Assembly (NCBI RefSeq): GCF_022808935.1
Contig: NZ_JAKZFR010000002.1
Coordinates: forward strand, 372,001 to 436,000
Direction of reading: 5' to 3'
Origin: Geothrix sp. SG200
GTDB lineage: Bacteria > Acidobacteriota > Holophagae > Holophagales > Holophagaceae
Length of the DNA stretch: 64,000 bases
Part shown: positions 49,973 through 58,387 of the stretch, one piece after another
Layout: every line of letters begins with the position of its first letter
How positions within the stretch are numbered: position 1 is the first letter of the stretch
Program-made: the position numbers and the translations under genes
Notes under the pieces: generated by a model
Told to the model about the DNA's origin: nothing
Databases searched by the model: none
What the model saw: only the letters and a program-made list of their open reading frames with translations

Positions 49973-51514
49973 ATGGCACGCCCCTGGATCAAGCTGCTCG
50001 ACCCGGACCTGACGGCCCTCAAGGCCGCGGCGGGAACCTCTTTTGCTGACCGCCTCAAGCTGGCTCGCGCCCTCAACGGCCGCGCCCGGCACTCGGAGGC
50101 CCAGGAGATCCTGGACCAGCTTCTGGTCGAGGACCGCTCCCACGCGGAGGCCTGGTTCGAACGCCTGCTCTGCTTCAGCGACACCGCCGAGGAGGAAGAG
50201 GGCCAGGAGCTGCTGGCCCAGCTCGAGTCCCTCCGGGATGAGCACCCCGAGTCCGGCGGGCACCTGCGCAACCTGGGGTACCTGCGCCTTCTCCTCCAGG
50301 ACATCGACGGGGCTGAACTCGCCCTCCACCAGGCTCTCGCCCTCGACGGCCAGGATCCCAAGGCCCTCGAGCTCACGGGCCTCGTGCACCTGCATCGCGG
50401 CCAGGCGGCGGAGGCCAAAGCCTGGCTGCTGAAGTCCCTCAGCCTGCGGCCCACGGACCCACGCACCCTTCGCCTGCTCGCCATCGCCATGGACCAGCTC
50501 TCCGACTGGAGCGGCGCCGAGGCGCAACTGGTGGCCGCGCTCCAGACGGACGGGTCCTACTACTGGGGCTGGCACGCCCTCGGCGAGATGCTGCTGAAGC
50601 GCGGCGAGCTCGCGGAAGGCCTGCGCTGCATCCAGCGGGCCCGCAGCCTGCACGTGTGTGATCCCGCCAGCTACTTCATCCTCGCGGAGATCTTCAGCGA
50701 GCAGGGGCATCTGGAGCTCGCCCAGGGCCAGCTCCACACGCTGATGCTCCTCGCCCCCCCCGCGCCGGTGCTGGCGGAGGCCCAGGCCCTTCTGGGCGAG
50801 CTGAAGCGCGACATGGGGGACCGCGAAGGCGCCGTCTCCTACTTCAGCCTCGCCACGGAGACCGACCCGGAAGCCGCGAACCCCTGGGCCGCCCTGGGCG
50901 ACATGGCCCGCGAGGAATCCCGCTGGGAGGACGCGCTCCGCTGCTACCGCGAGGCCATGATGCGGGAGCCCGATGCGGCGGATCTCCAGGTCCAGCTGGG
51001 CTACGCCCTCGTCGAGACCCGGCAGGGGCCTGCCGCCGAGCAGGCGTTCCTGAAGGCCCTGGAGACGGATCCCGGCGAGTACAGCGCCTACCTCGGCCTG
51101 TCCGAGGTCTACCGTTTCGCCAACCGCCCCGAAGACCAGATGGGCATGGTGGACCAGGCCATGGCCCTCGCCCCCGACGACTCGGATGTGTGGAACGCAC
51201 GGGGCGTGGCCCTGGAGGTCGCGGGGCGCCTGACAGAGGCCACAGAGGCCTATGAGAAGGCCCTGACGCTGGAGCCCAGCCACCGCAAGGCGGCCAACAA
51301 CCTCGGCTTCGTGCTGGAGAAGCGCATGGACCAGGGCGAGCCCGAGCTGCGGCTTCGCGCCCTCGAAGCCTGGAAGCAGCGGCTGCTCATCTGCCGGGAC
51401 GCGGGCCAGAGCATGAAGATGGCCACCGAGCATCTCACCAAGCTGGGGGTGGGCGAAGAGACCCTCCGCGAGTGGCTGCGACCCGAGTTCCTCGCCGCCG
51501 AGCTGGAAAGCTGA
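49973..51514 (+). CDS. Tetratricopeptide-repeat protein
   Basis: A 513-residue soluble protein of about 12 TPR units from residue 30 to 440, for example LARALNGRARHSEAQEILDQLL, AWFERLLCFSDTA, LSLRPTDPRTLRLLAIAMDQLSDWSGAE (split TPR landmarks), PWAALGDMAREESRWEDALRCYREAM and VWNARGVALEVAGRLTEATEAYEKAL. No signal peptide, no enzyme domain. Likely a scaffold. Followed by a 325-bp AT-rich spacer. Confidence 0.88.
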   Translation: MARPWIKLLDPDLTALKAAAGTSFADRLKLARALNGRARHSEAQEILDQLLVEDRSHAEAWFERLLCFSDTAEEEEGQELLAQLESLRDEHPESGGHLRNLGYLRLLLQDIDGAELALHQALALDGQDPKALELTGLVHLHRGQAAEAKAWLLKSLSLRPTDPRTLRLLAIAMDQLSDWSGAEAQLVAALQTDGSYYWGWHALGEMLLKRGELAEGLRCIQRARSLHVCDPASYFILAEIFSEQGHLELAQGQLHTLMLLAPPAPVLAEAQALLGELKRDMGDREGAVSYFSLATETDPEAANPWAALGDMAREESRWEDALRCYREAMMREPDAADLQVQLGYALVETRQGPAAEQAFLKALETDPGEYSAYLGLSEVYRFANRPEDQMGMVDQAMALAPDDSDVWNARGVALEVAGRLTEATEAYEKALTLEPSHRKAANNLGFVLEKRMDQGEPELRLRALEAWKQRLLICRDAGQSMKMATEHLTKLGVGEETLREWLRPEFLAAELES

Positions 51515-51839
51515 CACACCGAAGTCACCCCAGCATTACCAGATAGTTACAAACCGACGGGGCACGTCTGTGGAAAAGCCTGTGGATTGATCCTTTCCGG
51601 GAGGGCTAAACCCTGTTCCTGGATGGACTTCGAGGGTGTTTTAATGTCGATTCGCATCTATTCAAACCGAATTAAATCAATTCTTAAATTAAATACGCCT
51701 GAAGAATCTGCCGGACATTTCCGATCCGGGGTTTTCCACAATTTACGCTTTCTTTCGCATTGACAGGCCGATCGCCCTTGCAGGGCATGGACCGGAGGGC
51801 GAAAAGGGTGTTCACCACCCATTCCGTCACACCGGATGC
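51515..51839. other. AT-rich convergent spacer with DnaA-box-like words
   Basis: No gene is found in these 325 bases, which separate two convergent genes, so no promoter is expected. TGTGGAAAA (51569-51577), TGTGGATTG (51581-51589) and TTTTCCACA (51732-51740) resemble DnaA boxes (TTATCCACA), each with one or two differences. Between them is a strongly AT-rich core (about 51640-51695) with GAATT-AAATC-AATTC. Short hairpins CCGGA/TCCGG and GCCCT-TGC-AGGGC lie nearer the smc end and GGGTG-TTCA-CCACCC near 51805-51820. A dif-like half match is at 51649-51677. It could be an origin-like or DnaA-titrating element, or a small RNA locus. Confidence 0.4.
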
Positions 51840-54800
51840 TCAGACCAGGGCCTCGGCCTCCCGTAGCTGGACGCTCACCAGCCGCGAGCAGCCCGCCTCT
51901 TCCATGGTGACGCCGTAGAGCGTGTCCGCGGCCACCATGGTGGGCTTCTGGTGGGTGATGACGATGAACTGGGTGTCGACCTTCATCTTCTGGACCATGG
52001 CGGCGAAGCGGCCCACGTTCGCTTCGTCCAGCGGGGCGTCCACCTCGTCCAGCACGCAAAAGGGGCTGGGCTTGAAGTGGAAGATGGCGAAGAGGAGCGA
52101 GATGGCCGTCAGCGCCTTCTCGCCGCCGCTCAGCAGGGTGAGGGCCTTGGCGCTCTTGCCCGGGGGCTGGGCGGTGATCTCGATGCCGCACTCCAGCAGG
52201 TTCTTGGGGTCCTCCAGGCTCAGCTGAGCCTGGCCGCCGCCGAAGGCCTCCCGGAACACCTCCTGGAACCGCGTGTTCACGAAGTCGAAGGCTTCCCGGA
52301 AGCGCTCCTCGCTGGTGGCGTTGATCTCCTGGATGGTGGACTCCAGGTTCCCGATGGCCGCGGTGACGTCCGCCCGCTGCTCGTTCATGAAGGCCAGCCG
52401 AGTCTCCGCCTCCTCCAGTTCCTGGATGGCCAGGGGATTCACGCCACCCAGATCCATGCGCCGCCCCTGGAGCTCGTTGAGCCGGGTCTGGTGCACCAGC
52501 CCGCCCTCGGCCCACGCCTCCCGCTCGGCCTCGGTGATGCCGGCCAGGAAGGCGGGGATCTCCAGCCCCAGCGCCAGCTCGACCTCCTTGGCCAGCGCCT
52601 CCTGGCTGCCCTGCACCTGGGCCCCATGGATGAGCACTTCCTGGTGCTGGGCGCGGGCATTCTCCAGGGCCTCCTGAAGCTCGCGGGCCGCCCGCTCCTG
52701 CACCCGGAGGGTCTCCTGGTCCAGCTCGAGGTGGGGCTGCGCCTCCTGGGCCAGAGCCTGCACCTCCTCCCGGTCCCTCAGCAGACCCTGGGATTCCGCT
52801 TCCAGCTCAGTGAGCCGCTGGACGCAGGCTTCCATGCGGCTGCCCTGCTCGGAGGCCTCCACCTCCAGACGCTGCCGTTCAGCCTCCAGATCGAAGCGGC
52901 CCCGCTGGGCCAGCTGAAGGTGCCGCTCGTGGCCGTCCCGCTCCGCCCAGGCCGCGTCCCGGGCGCGCGCAACCTCGCCGCGCTGGTCCCGGCGTTCATC
53001 CAGCCGATGCCGCGCCTCGCGGACCAGATCCTCGGCCTGACGGATGGCCTCTTCCAGGGCCGTGTCGTTGGCCTCCTCCGGGTGGGCTTCCAGGTCCCGA
53101 AGCTGACCCTGAAGCCCTTTGATCTCGCTTTCGATCTGTTCCCACAGGGCGTCCGCGCGCTCGCTGGCCGCCCGGATCTCCGACAGCTGGTTCAGCAGCG
53201 AGGTCCGTTGCGCCTTCAGCGTGTCCGCTCGCCGCCGGAGGGCCCGCAGGTCCTCGTCGATCTCGACGGATCGCTCCCGGGCGGCTCGGCTGTCGTCGCC
53301 GCCCTTGCCCCGCCGGGTCTCCAGATCCTCGATGCGGTCCAACAGGGCCTCGCGGGTGGCCTTGGCCTCCTCCTGCTCCGCCCGCAGCTTCAGGGGAGAA
53401 GCGGCGGGGGCAGACACGCCGAGCTGCACGGGACCGAAGGGCAGGCGAACGAAGGCGGGCGAGACGAAGGCCAGGTCCGGATGGGCCACCGCCAGGGCGG
53501 GCAGGTCCGCGTCGGCGCATCGGAAGGCCCGGCCCAGCAAGGCGCCAAGCGGACGGTTCGCCCCCGTCCACCTGAGGTGGTCCCGCAGGGCCTCGCACCC
53601 CTCTGGGACAGGCGGCAGGTCCCCCTTGTCTTCCAGGGCCAGCAGCAGATGGCCCGGAGCCTCGGCGGCGCGGCCCGCCAGGGACGCCTCGACGGCCAGG
53701 ACCTGGAGCCAGTTGCCCAGGAGCCGTTCCAGATCCGGCCGCAGGGCCTCGTCCACCGTGAGCAGATCCACCAGCGTCTGAGGGCGGACGCCCTGTTCCC
53801 GCAGCCAGGCGAGTCCCTTCTGCAACTCCGCCTCGCCGAAGCTCTTGGCCAGCAGGTCGGAGATCTGGCGCAGGCGCCGTTCGGCGGCGTCCAGCTCCGC
53901 CTCGGCCCTGTGGTGATCCTGGGCCAGGACGCGCTGGGCCTCCTCCAGCTGCTCGGCCCGGCGGCGCTGATCCAGCGAGGCTTCCTCGGCCTGCTCGAGC
54001 TGGGACAGGAGTCCTTCCAGCGCCCGTTCCACCTGGCCCGACTCGGCCTCGAGGCTTTCCAGGCGCGGCGCGCGAACGGATTCCTCGTGGTTGAGCGTGT
54101 CCAGGCGACCCTCCAGCTGGGCGATCTGTGTCTGGAGTCCCAGCCGCTCTTTCTGGCGGGCCAGGGCTTCCTTCTGGGAGTCGGCCTTCCGCTCACGGTG
54201 GGCATGAAGCTCCGCCTCCGCGTGGCGGAGGGCGCCCTGGGCGAGGGCCACGGCCTCCTCGGCCTTGGCCAGCTCTGCCTCCTGAAGGGCGAGGCGCTCG
54301 CCGGCCTCCTTCAGCTGGGCTTCCAGCGCGGTGAAGGAATCGCCGGATTCCGCCAGCCGCGCCACCAGCATCTGGATGTGCTCTTCCAGGCGGGCCCGCT
54401 GGTCCCGCGCCTCGGTCCTCCGGTCCTCCTGGAAGCTGCGCTCCTGGTCCGCCAGCTGGAGTCGCTGATCCAGGCCGAGGATGGCACTCGCCCGCTTGGC
54501 CTGGGCCTGCTGCCGCTCGTCCACGGACAAGCGCAGGGCCTCCACTTCGGAGGCCTTCTCGGAGACCTGCGCCGTGAGCTCGGCCACCCGCCGCTCGACT
54601 TCGTCCAGGTGGTCCAGGATCCGCTGCTTGGCCTCCTCCAGTTCCACAGCTTTCCCGGCCAGCAGCACCCGCTGCGTGGCCTTGATCTCCGCGTCCAGTT
54701 CCTTCGCCTTCCGGGCGCGGGCCGCCTGCCTGCGGAGCGAATCCATCTGCTTGGTCAGCTCGTAGAGGATGTCGTCCAGCCGCTGGAGGTTGCCGCGGGT

Positions 54801-55349
54801 CTCGTCCAGCCGCTTTTCCGCGTCGGCCCGGCGCAGCTTGTAGCGTGTGATGCCGGCGGCCTCCTCCAGCAGCAGGCGCCGGTCCTTGGGCTTGCTGCTG
54901 AGGATCAGGTCGATCTGGCCCTGCTGGATGAAGCTGTAGGCCCGGGTGCCCATGCCCGTGTCCAGCAGCAGATCCTGCACGTCCTTGAGCCGCGCCTCCC
55001 GGCCGTTGATGCGGTATTCGCTGCCGGTGTCCCGGTAGAGGCGGCGCGAGATGGTCACCTCCCGCGTGGAGCCCGGCAGGGCGGGGTCGGGCATCTCCAG
55101 GGCCAGCTTCACCTCCGCCAGGCCGGTGGGCCGGCGCTGGGCCGTGCCCGCGAAGATCACGTCGGCCATCTCCGCGCCGCGCAGCATCGAGGCCCGCTGT
55201 TCGCCCAGCACCCAGGCCAGGCTGTCGGAGATGTTCGATTTGCCGCAGCCGTTGGGCCCCACGACCGCGGTCATGCCTCCTGGGAAACTGAGCTTCTGGG
55301 CGTCTGCGAAGGACTTGAAGCCATGGAGTTCAAGGGAGATCAGGCGCAC
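51840..55349 (-). CDS. smc: Chromosome segregation ATPase SMC
   Basis: A 1169-residue SMC protein. N-terminal ATPase half with MRLISLELHGFKSFA and Walker A GPNGCGKSNI; long coiled coil; hinge around residues 490-640 (LLTVDEALRPDLERLLGNWLQVLAVE and the following globular stretch); second coiled coil; C-terminal half with signature LLSGGEKALTAISLLFAIF and Walker B PFCVLDEVDAPLD. It forms the condensin ring with ScpAB, which are not in the window. I chose GTG 55349, the exact family start, with GGAG ten bases upstream; ATG 55397 would add 16 residues. Confidence 0.95.
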   Translation of the reverse strand: MRLISLELHGFKSFADAQKLSFPGGMTAVVGPNGCGKSNISDSLAWVLGEQRASMLRGAEMADVIFAGTAQRRPTGLAEVKLALEMPDPALPGSTREVTISRRLYRDTGSEYRINGREARLKDVQDLLLDTGMGTRAYSFIQQGQIDLILSSKPKDRRLLLEEAAGITRYKLRRADAEKRLDETRGNLQRLDDILYELTKQMDSLRRQAARARKAKELDAEIKATQRVLLAGKAVELEEAKQRILDHLDEVERRVAELTAQVSEKASEVEALRLSVDERQQAQAKRASAILGLDQRLQLADQERSFQEDRRTEARDQRARLEEHIQMLVARLAESGDSFTALEAQLKEAGERLALQEAELAKAEEAVALAQGALRHAEAELHAHRERKADSQKEALARQKERLGLQTQIAQLEGRLDTLNHEESVRAPRLESLEAESGQVERALEGLLSQLEQAEEASLDQRRRAEQLEEAQRVLAQDHHRAEAELDAAERRLRQISDLLAKSFGEAELQKGLAWLREQGVRPQTLVDLLTVDEALRPDLERLLGNWLQVLAVEASLAGRAAEAPGHLLLALEDKGDLPPVPEGCEALRDHLRWTGANRPLGALLGRAFRCADADLPALAVAHPDLAFVSPAFVRLPFGPVQLGVSAPAASPLKLRAEQEEAKATREALLDRIEDLETRRGKGGDDSRAARERSVEIDEDLRALRRRADTLKAQRTSLLNQLSEIRAASERADALWEQIESEIKGLQGQLRDLEAHPEEANDTALEEAIRQAEDLVREARHRLDERRDQRGEVARARDAAWAERDGHERHLQLAQRGRFDLEAERQRLEVEASEQGSRMEACVQRLTELEAESQGLLRDREEVQALAQEAQPHLELDQETLRVQERAARELQEALENARAQHQEVLIHGAQVQGSQEALAKEVELALGLEIPAFLAGITEAEREAWAEGGLVHQTRLNELQGRRMDLGGVNPLAIQELEEAETRLAFMNEQRADVTAAIGNLESTIQEINATSEERFREAFDFVNTRFQEVFREAFGGGQAQLSLEDPKNLLECGIEITAQPPGKSAKALTLLSGGEKALTAISLLFAIFHFKPSPFCVLDEVDAPLDEANVGRFAAMVQKMKVDTQFIVITHQKPTMVAADTLYGVTMEEAGCSRLVSVQLREAEALV

Positions 55350-55423
55350 GCGGTCAGCGCTCCAGGGAAAAGGGTGGGGAACATCTGCCTCCATCATTCC
55401 ATATCAGACGTGCTGTCCGTCCC

Positions 55424-55452
55424 TTGGGAATCCGGAGCAGGCCCGTTAGACT
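55424..55452 (+). promoter_or_regulatory. Promoter of the pilMNOPQ operon
   Basis: TTGGGA (55424-55429), a 17-base spacer and TAGACT (55447-55452). It lies 131 bases before the first pil gene, in the divergent smc/pil spacer, leaving a leader of about 125 bases. Confidence 0.5.
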
Positions 55453-55583
55453 CGATTCCTTCCCCTGTCCTATCAGGAGCCGTCTGTGCATCCCCTCCGT
55501 TTTCTCCTGTGCGACTCGGCCACGGACGCCCGGTCGGGAGCGCCGTGCCCGAAACGCAGGGCCGGAAACGCGGGGGCAAGGCC

Positions 55584-56315
55584 ATGAGGTTGCCCTTCCT
55601 CCAGGCCCCTGCGGCGACCCTGGTGTGGCTGGAAGCCCATCGGATCCACGCCGGCACCCACCGGCGCGCTCTTTCGGGCGCCCCCACGGAGGATCAGCTG
55701 GCCCAGGCCCTGTCCTCCCTGCCCCAGGGCCCCACCCGCTGGGTGCTGGACGACCTCTGGACCCCATCGGTCCTGATGAGGGACCTGGCCGAGCTCCCCA
55801 AGGGCGCCGAGGCCCAGGAGGCCTTCTTCCGGTGGCGGTTCAACCAGACCCTCGCCCTGGAAGAGCCCCACTTCGTCCAGGCCCTGGAGATCGAGCCGGG
55901 CATCTGGCTGGCCTCGGGGATCCGCGAGGAATTCCGGGAGACCCTCCTCCAGCTGGGCCTCCGCCTCGACCGGACCCTGCACGGGCTCACGCCTCGCTGG
56001 CTGCACCTCTACAACCTGCTGGCCCCGTCGCTGGAGCTCCCGGGCATGCTCCTCTCCCTGAGCCCCGCCGGCCAGGGCCGCTACGCCGGCACTCTGGTGG
56101 CCTGGGGACGCACCCTCTGCCTGCTCCGCCAGTGGACGGAACCCCTGGATCCCCAGGCCTGGAACGAGGAGCGCATCACCCCCAGCGCCGCCTTCCTCCA
56201 GCGGGAATCCCGGACACCGCAGAGCCTGGCGATCTGGGGCGCTCCGGCCTGGCCTGACACGGGCCTCCCCACGCGCATCCTGGATGACCGGTTCGCCTTG
56301 GTGGAGACGCCCTGA
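55584..56315 (+). CDS. pilM: Reduced PilM-like protein
   Basis: A 243-residue cytoplasmic protein in the pilM position. Canonical PilM is an actin-like ATPase of about 350 residues; this one is a third shorter. It keeps a PilM-like middle (FFRWRFNQTLALEEPHFVQALEIEPGIWLASGIREEFRETLLQLGLRLDR, cited as landmark only) equivalent to the SHS2/1C subdomain, but no phosphate-binding DxG or adenosine loops are visible. I infer a non-ATPase adaptor for PilN. ATG 55584 is chosen because earlier residues are an antisense shadow of smc. Ends in a TGATG overlap with pilN. Confidence 0.65.
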   Translation: MRLPFLQAPAATLVWLEAHRIHAGTHRRALSGAPTEDQLAQALSSLPQGPTRWVLDDLWTPSVLMRDLAELPKGAEAQEAFFRWRFNQTLALEEPHFVQALEIEPGIWLASGIREEFRETLLQLGLRLDRTLHGLTPRWLHLYNLLAPSLELPGMLLSLSPAGQGRYAGTLVAWGRTLCLLRQWTEPLDPQAWNEERITPSAAFLQRESRTPQSLAIWGAPAWPDTGLPTRILDDRFALVETP

Positions 56316-57151
56316 TGGCCGTTCCCGTCCTCCACCTCAACCTGGCGCCCCGGCCAACCCTGTGGCGGCAGCACCATCGCGTCCTAGGCTGGGCCGCCCT
56401 CGGCCTCGGCGGCGCGTTCCTCCTCGGCTCACTGGGGCTCACCTGGCGGGTCTACCACCAGGCCAGCCGCGCGGGCCGCGACGCCGTGAGCCTGACCGAG
56501 GAGACCCGGCGGGCGGCGCGTTCCGAAGCCCAGATCCAGGCGGCCCTCCAGGGCATGGACGCCACCCGAGAGCAGGCCCGGTGGAAGCTGGCCGAGCGCA
56601 TCCTCCAGGAGCGGAGCCTGCCCTGGTCACGCGTCACCGCGGAACTGGAGCAGTGCATGGCCCCGGGCATGCGGCTGAAGAGCCTTCAGCGGACCCGAGG
56701 CAACGGCCAGCAGGTGGTGATGAAGCTCAAGGCCGAGGCCCAGAGCCGCGTGGCGGAGGCCGCGTTCGTGGATGCGCTCAGGACGGCTCCCGTCTTCTCC
56801 GAAGTGATCCTGGAGCGTGAGTCCGAGCGGCAGGGCGGCGGCTGGGACTTCGAGCTGAGCGTCCCCGCCGCGGCCGTGCCCCCACCCTTCGAGCTTCGCC
56901 CCGTGAAGACCGGCCCTGCCGCCACCGCCCCGGCCGCCTCGCCCAAGCCGGCAGCCGCCCCGCCACACCCGGCGCCCGCGCCTGCGGCGCCGGGGGCCGC
57001 ACGCCTCACGCCCCCGCCGATCGCGCCCGCCACCCCCCTGGCGCCCGGTGACAAGGCCGGAGCCCAGACTCGCCCCATGCCGGCGCCAACCGACGATGAG
57101 GAATCCCGTCCGCGCCGAGGCTCGCGCCTGTCGAGGAGGCCCCCCCGATGA
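56315..57151 (+). CDS. pilN: PilN-like inner-membrane pilus assembly protein
   Basis: A 278-residue bitopic protein. The short cytoplasmic start MAVPVLHLNLAPRP carries the NLAP motif by which PilN binds PilM. One membrane helix (GWAALGLGGAFLLGSLGLTW, about 28-48), a coiled coil and a ferredoxin-like periplasmic domain to about 195 follow. The last 80 residues are a Pro/Ala/Arg-rich tail not found in standard PilN (about 190 residues). Coupled to the pilM-like gene by one base and to pilO by four. Confidence 0.85.
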   Translation: MAVPVLHLNLAPRPTLWRQHHRVLGWAALGLGGAFLLGSLGLTWRVYHQASRAGRDAVSLTEETRRAARSEAQIQAALQGMDATREQARWKLAERILQERSLPWSRVTAELEQCMAPGMRLKSLQRTRGNGQQVVMKLKAEAQSRVAEAAFVDALRTAPVFSEVILERESERQGGGWDFELSVPAAAVPPPFELRPVKTGPAATAPAASPKPAAAPPHPAPAPAAPGAARLTPPPIAPATPLAPGDKAGAQTRPMPAPTDDEESRPRRGSRLSRRPPR

Positions 57152-57726
57152 ACAGCCCCCTCCGCGCAAGCCGCCTTCGTATGGGGCTGGGCATCCTGGG
57201 GCTGGCCCTGGGCCTCGGTGTGGCGATCTTCCTGCTCCCGGACGCCTCCCAGCAGCGGTCCCAGAAGCTCAAGGCCAAGCAGGAGGCCGAGCGCAACCGG
57301 AACCAGCAGGTGCAGCAGCTCCAGGAACTCCAGCAACTGGCCGACCGGATCCGCCGGGGACAGGAGACCCTCGAGAACCTGGAGGCCCGCCTGCCGCGCG
57401 GTTCCGCTGGCGAGCTTCAGTGGAACCTCAGCAAGACCCTGCACGAACTGGCCAAGAAGCATGAGCTGCGCCTCCAGATGGTGAAGTACGGTCTGCCCAG
57501 CCGGGAGGGGGCTCGCGGATCGGACCTGGAGGCGGTGGATGTGGAATTCGTCGCCGTCGGCATCTACGCCAACCACAAAGCCTTCATGCTCGACCTCGAG
57601 GGGTCCGGGCTTCCCTTCGCCGTGAGGGACGGCCGCCTGGAGGAAAGCCCCGAAGGCGCCCGCATCGACATCGTGCTGCGGGCGTTCCGCAAGGCCGGCG
57701 CCTCGGATCGCGAGGAGGAGGCATGA
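57148..57726 (+). CDS. pilO: PilO-like inner-membrane pilus assembly protein
   Basis: A 192-residue bitopic protein: one helix at about 11-31 (MGLGILGLALGLGVAIFLLP), a coiled coil (QQVQQLQELQQLADRIRRG) and a periplasmic alpha/beta domain with VEFVAVGIYANHKAFMLDLEGS, the pattern of PilO that pairs with PilN. Starts in an ATGA overlap with pilN and ends in one with pilP. Confidence 0.88.
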   Translation: MNSPLRASRLRMGLGILGLALGLGVAIFLLPDASQQRSQKLKAKQEAERNRNQQVQQLQELQQLADRIRRGQETLENLEARLPRGSAGELQWNLSKTLHELAKKHELRLQMVKYGLPSREGARGSDLEAVDVEFVAVGIYANHKAFMLDLEGSGLPFAVRDGRLEESPEGARIDIVLRAFRKAGASDREEEA

Positions 57727-58370
57727 CCACCCCGGCCCGCGCCTTCGACTTCCAGGCCATGATCCAGGAGCTCCGGGCCAACCGCCGGACCCAGGCCGCC
57801 CTCGTGGCTTTCGCCCTGGTCCTCGCCTTCGCCCTCTACACCATCCTCGCCCCCGAGGCCCCGCGGACCCGGCGCGCGACGCCCGCGGGAACGGGCCCGA
57901 ACCTGGACCCGCGCCAGCTGGCGGGGCTGAGGAAACTCCCGGACCTGGCCGCCCTCGACCGGGCGGGAGAACTTCCTCCCGGGGCCAAGGTGCAAAGGGA
58001 TCTCTTCCTTTTCGAGGCCCCCCCGCCCCCGCCCAAGCCCGTCAAGCCGCCCCCGCCCCCGCCGCCTCCCACGCCCGAGGAGCTGGAGCGCCAGCGGCTG
58101 GCCCAGGAGAAGGCCGCGGAGTTCGCCGGCAGGCCTCAGAACCTCCGCTACCTCGGCTTCTTCAAGGGCAACCCCGCCGGCCTGGTGGGCGCCTTCATGA
58201 AGGGCGAGGAACCCGTGACCCTGGTCCAGGGAACCCTCGTCGGGGACCGCTGGAAGCTCGTCTCCATCCTCGAGACCCGGGCGGAATTCCAGAACACCAA
58301 GTATCCAGACCTGCGGATGGTCCTGGAGGCCCGCGACGCCTCCGGCGGCGCACCCGTCAATCAATTCTGA
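57723..58370 (+). CDS. pilP: PilP/GspC-like periplasmic connector
   Basis: A 215-residue protein with one membrane helix (AALVAFALVLAFALYTILAP, about 25-45), a striking proline run at about 100-118 (PPPPPKPVKPPP...) and a C-terminal beta domain with NLRYLGFFKGNPAGLVGAFMKGEEPVTLVQGTLVGD, the HR/PilP fold that contacts the secretin. It is anchored by a helix, like GspC, not by a lipobox as in PilP. Confidence 0.85.
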   Translation: MTTPARAFDFQAMIQELRANRRTQAALVAFALVLAFALYTILAPEAPRTRRATPAGTGPNLDPRQLAGLRKLPDLAALDRAGELPPGAKVQRDLFLFEAPPPPPKPVKPPPPPPPPTPEELERQRLAQEKAAEFAGRPQNLRYLGFFKGNPAGLVGAFMKGEEPVTLVQGTLVGDRWKLVSILETRAEFQNTKYPDLRMVLEARDASGGAPVNQF

Positions 58371-58387
58371 TCCGAAGGATGCCACCG

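Noticed and set aside
51649-51677. dif recombination site
   Set aside because: GATTCGCAT and TTAAAT ends fit, but the total is 29 bases and the inner CATAA/TTATG pairing is missing, so it cannot be called a dif site.
51951-56315. A plus-strand open frame of 1454 codons opposite smc and reaching into the pilM-like gene
   Set aside because: It is the antisense shadow of smc (high GC leaves few stops). Its composition is Gly/Leu/Gln/His-rich without any domain; only the last 243 codons, from 55584, are a real gene.
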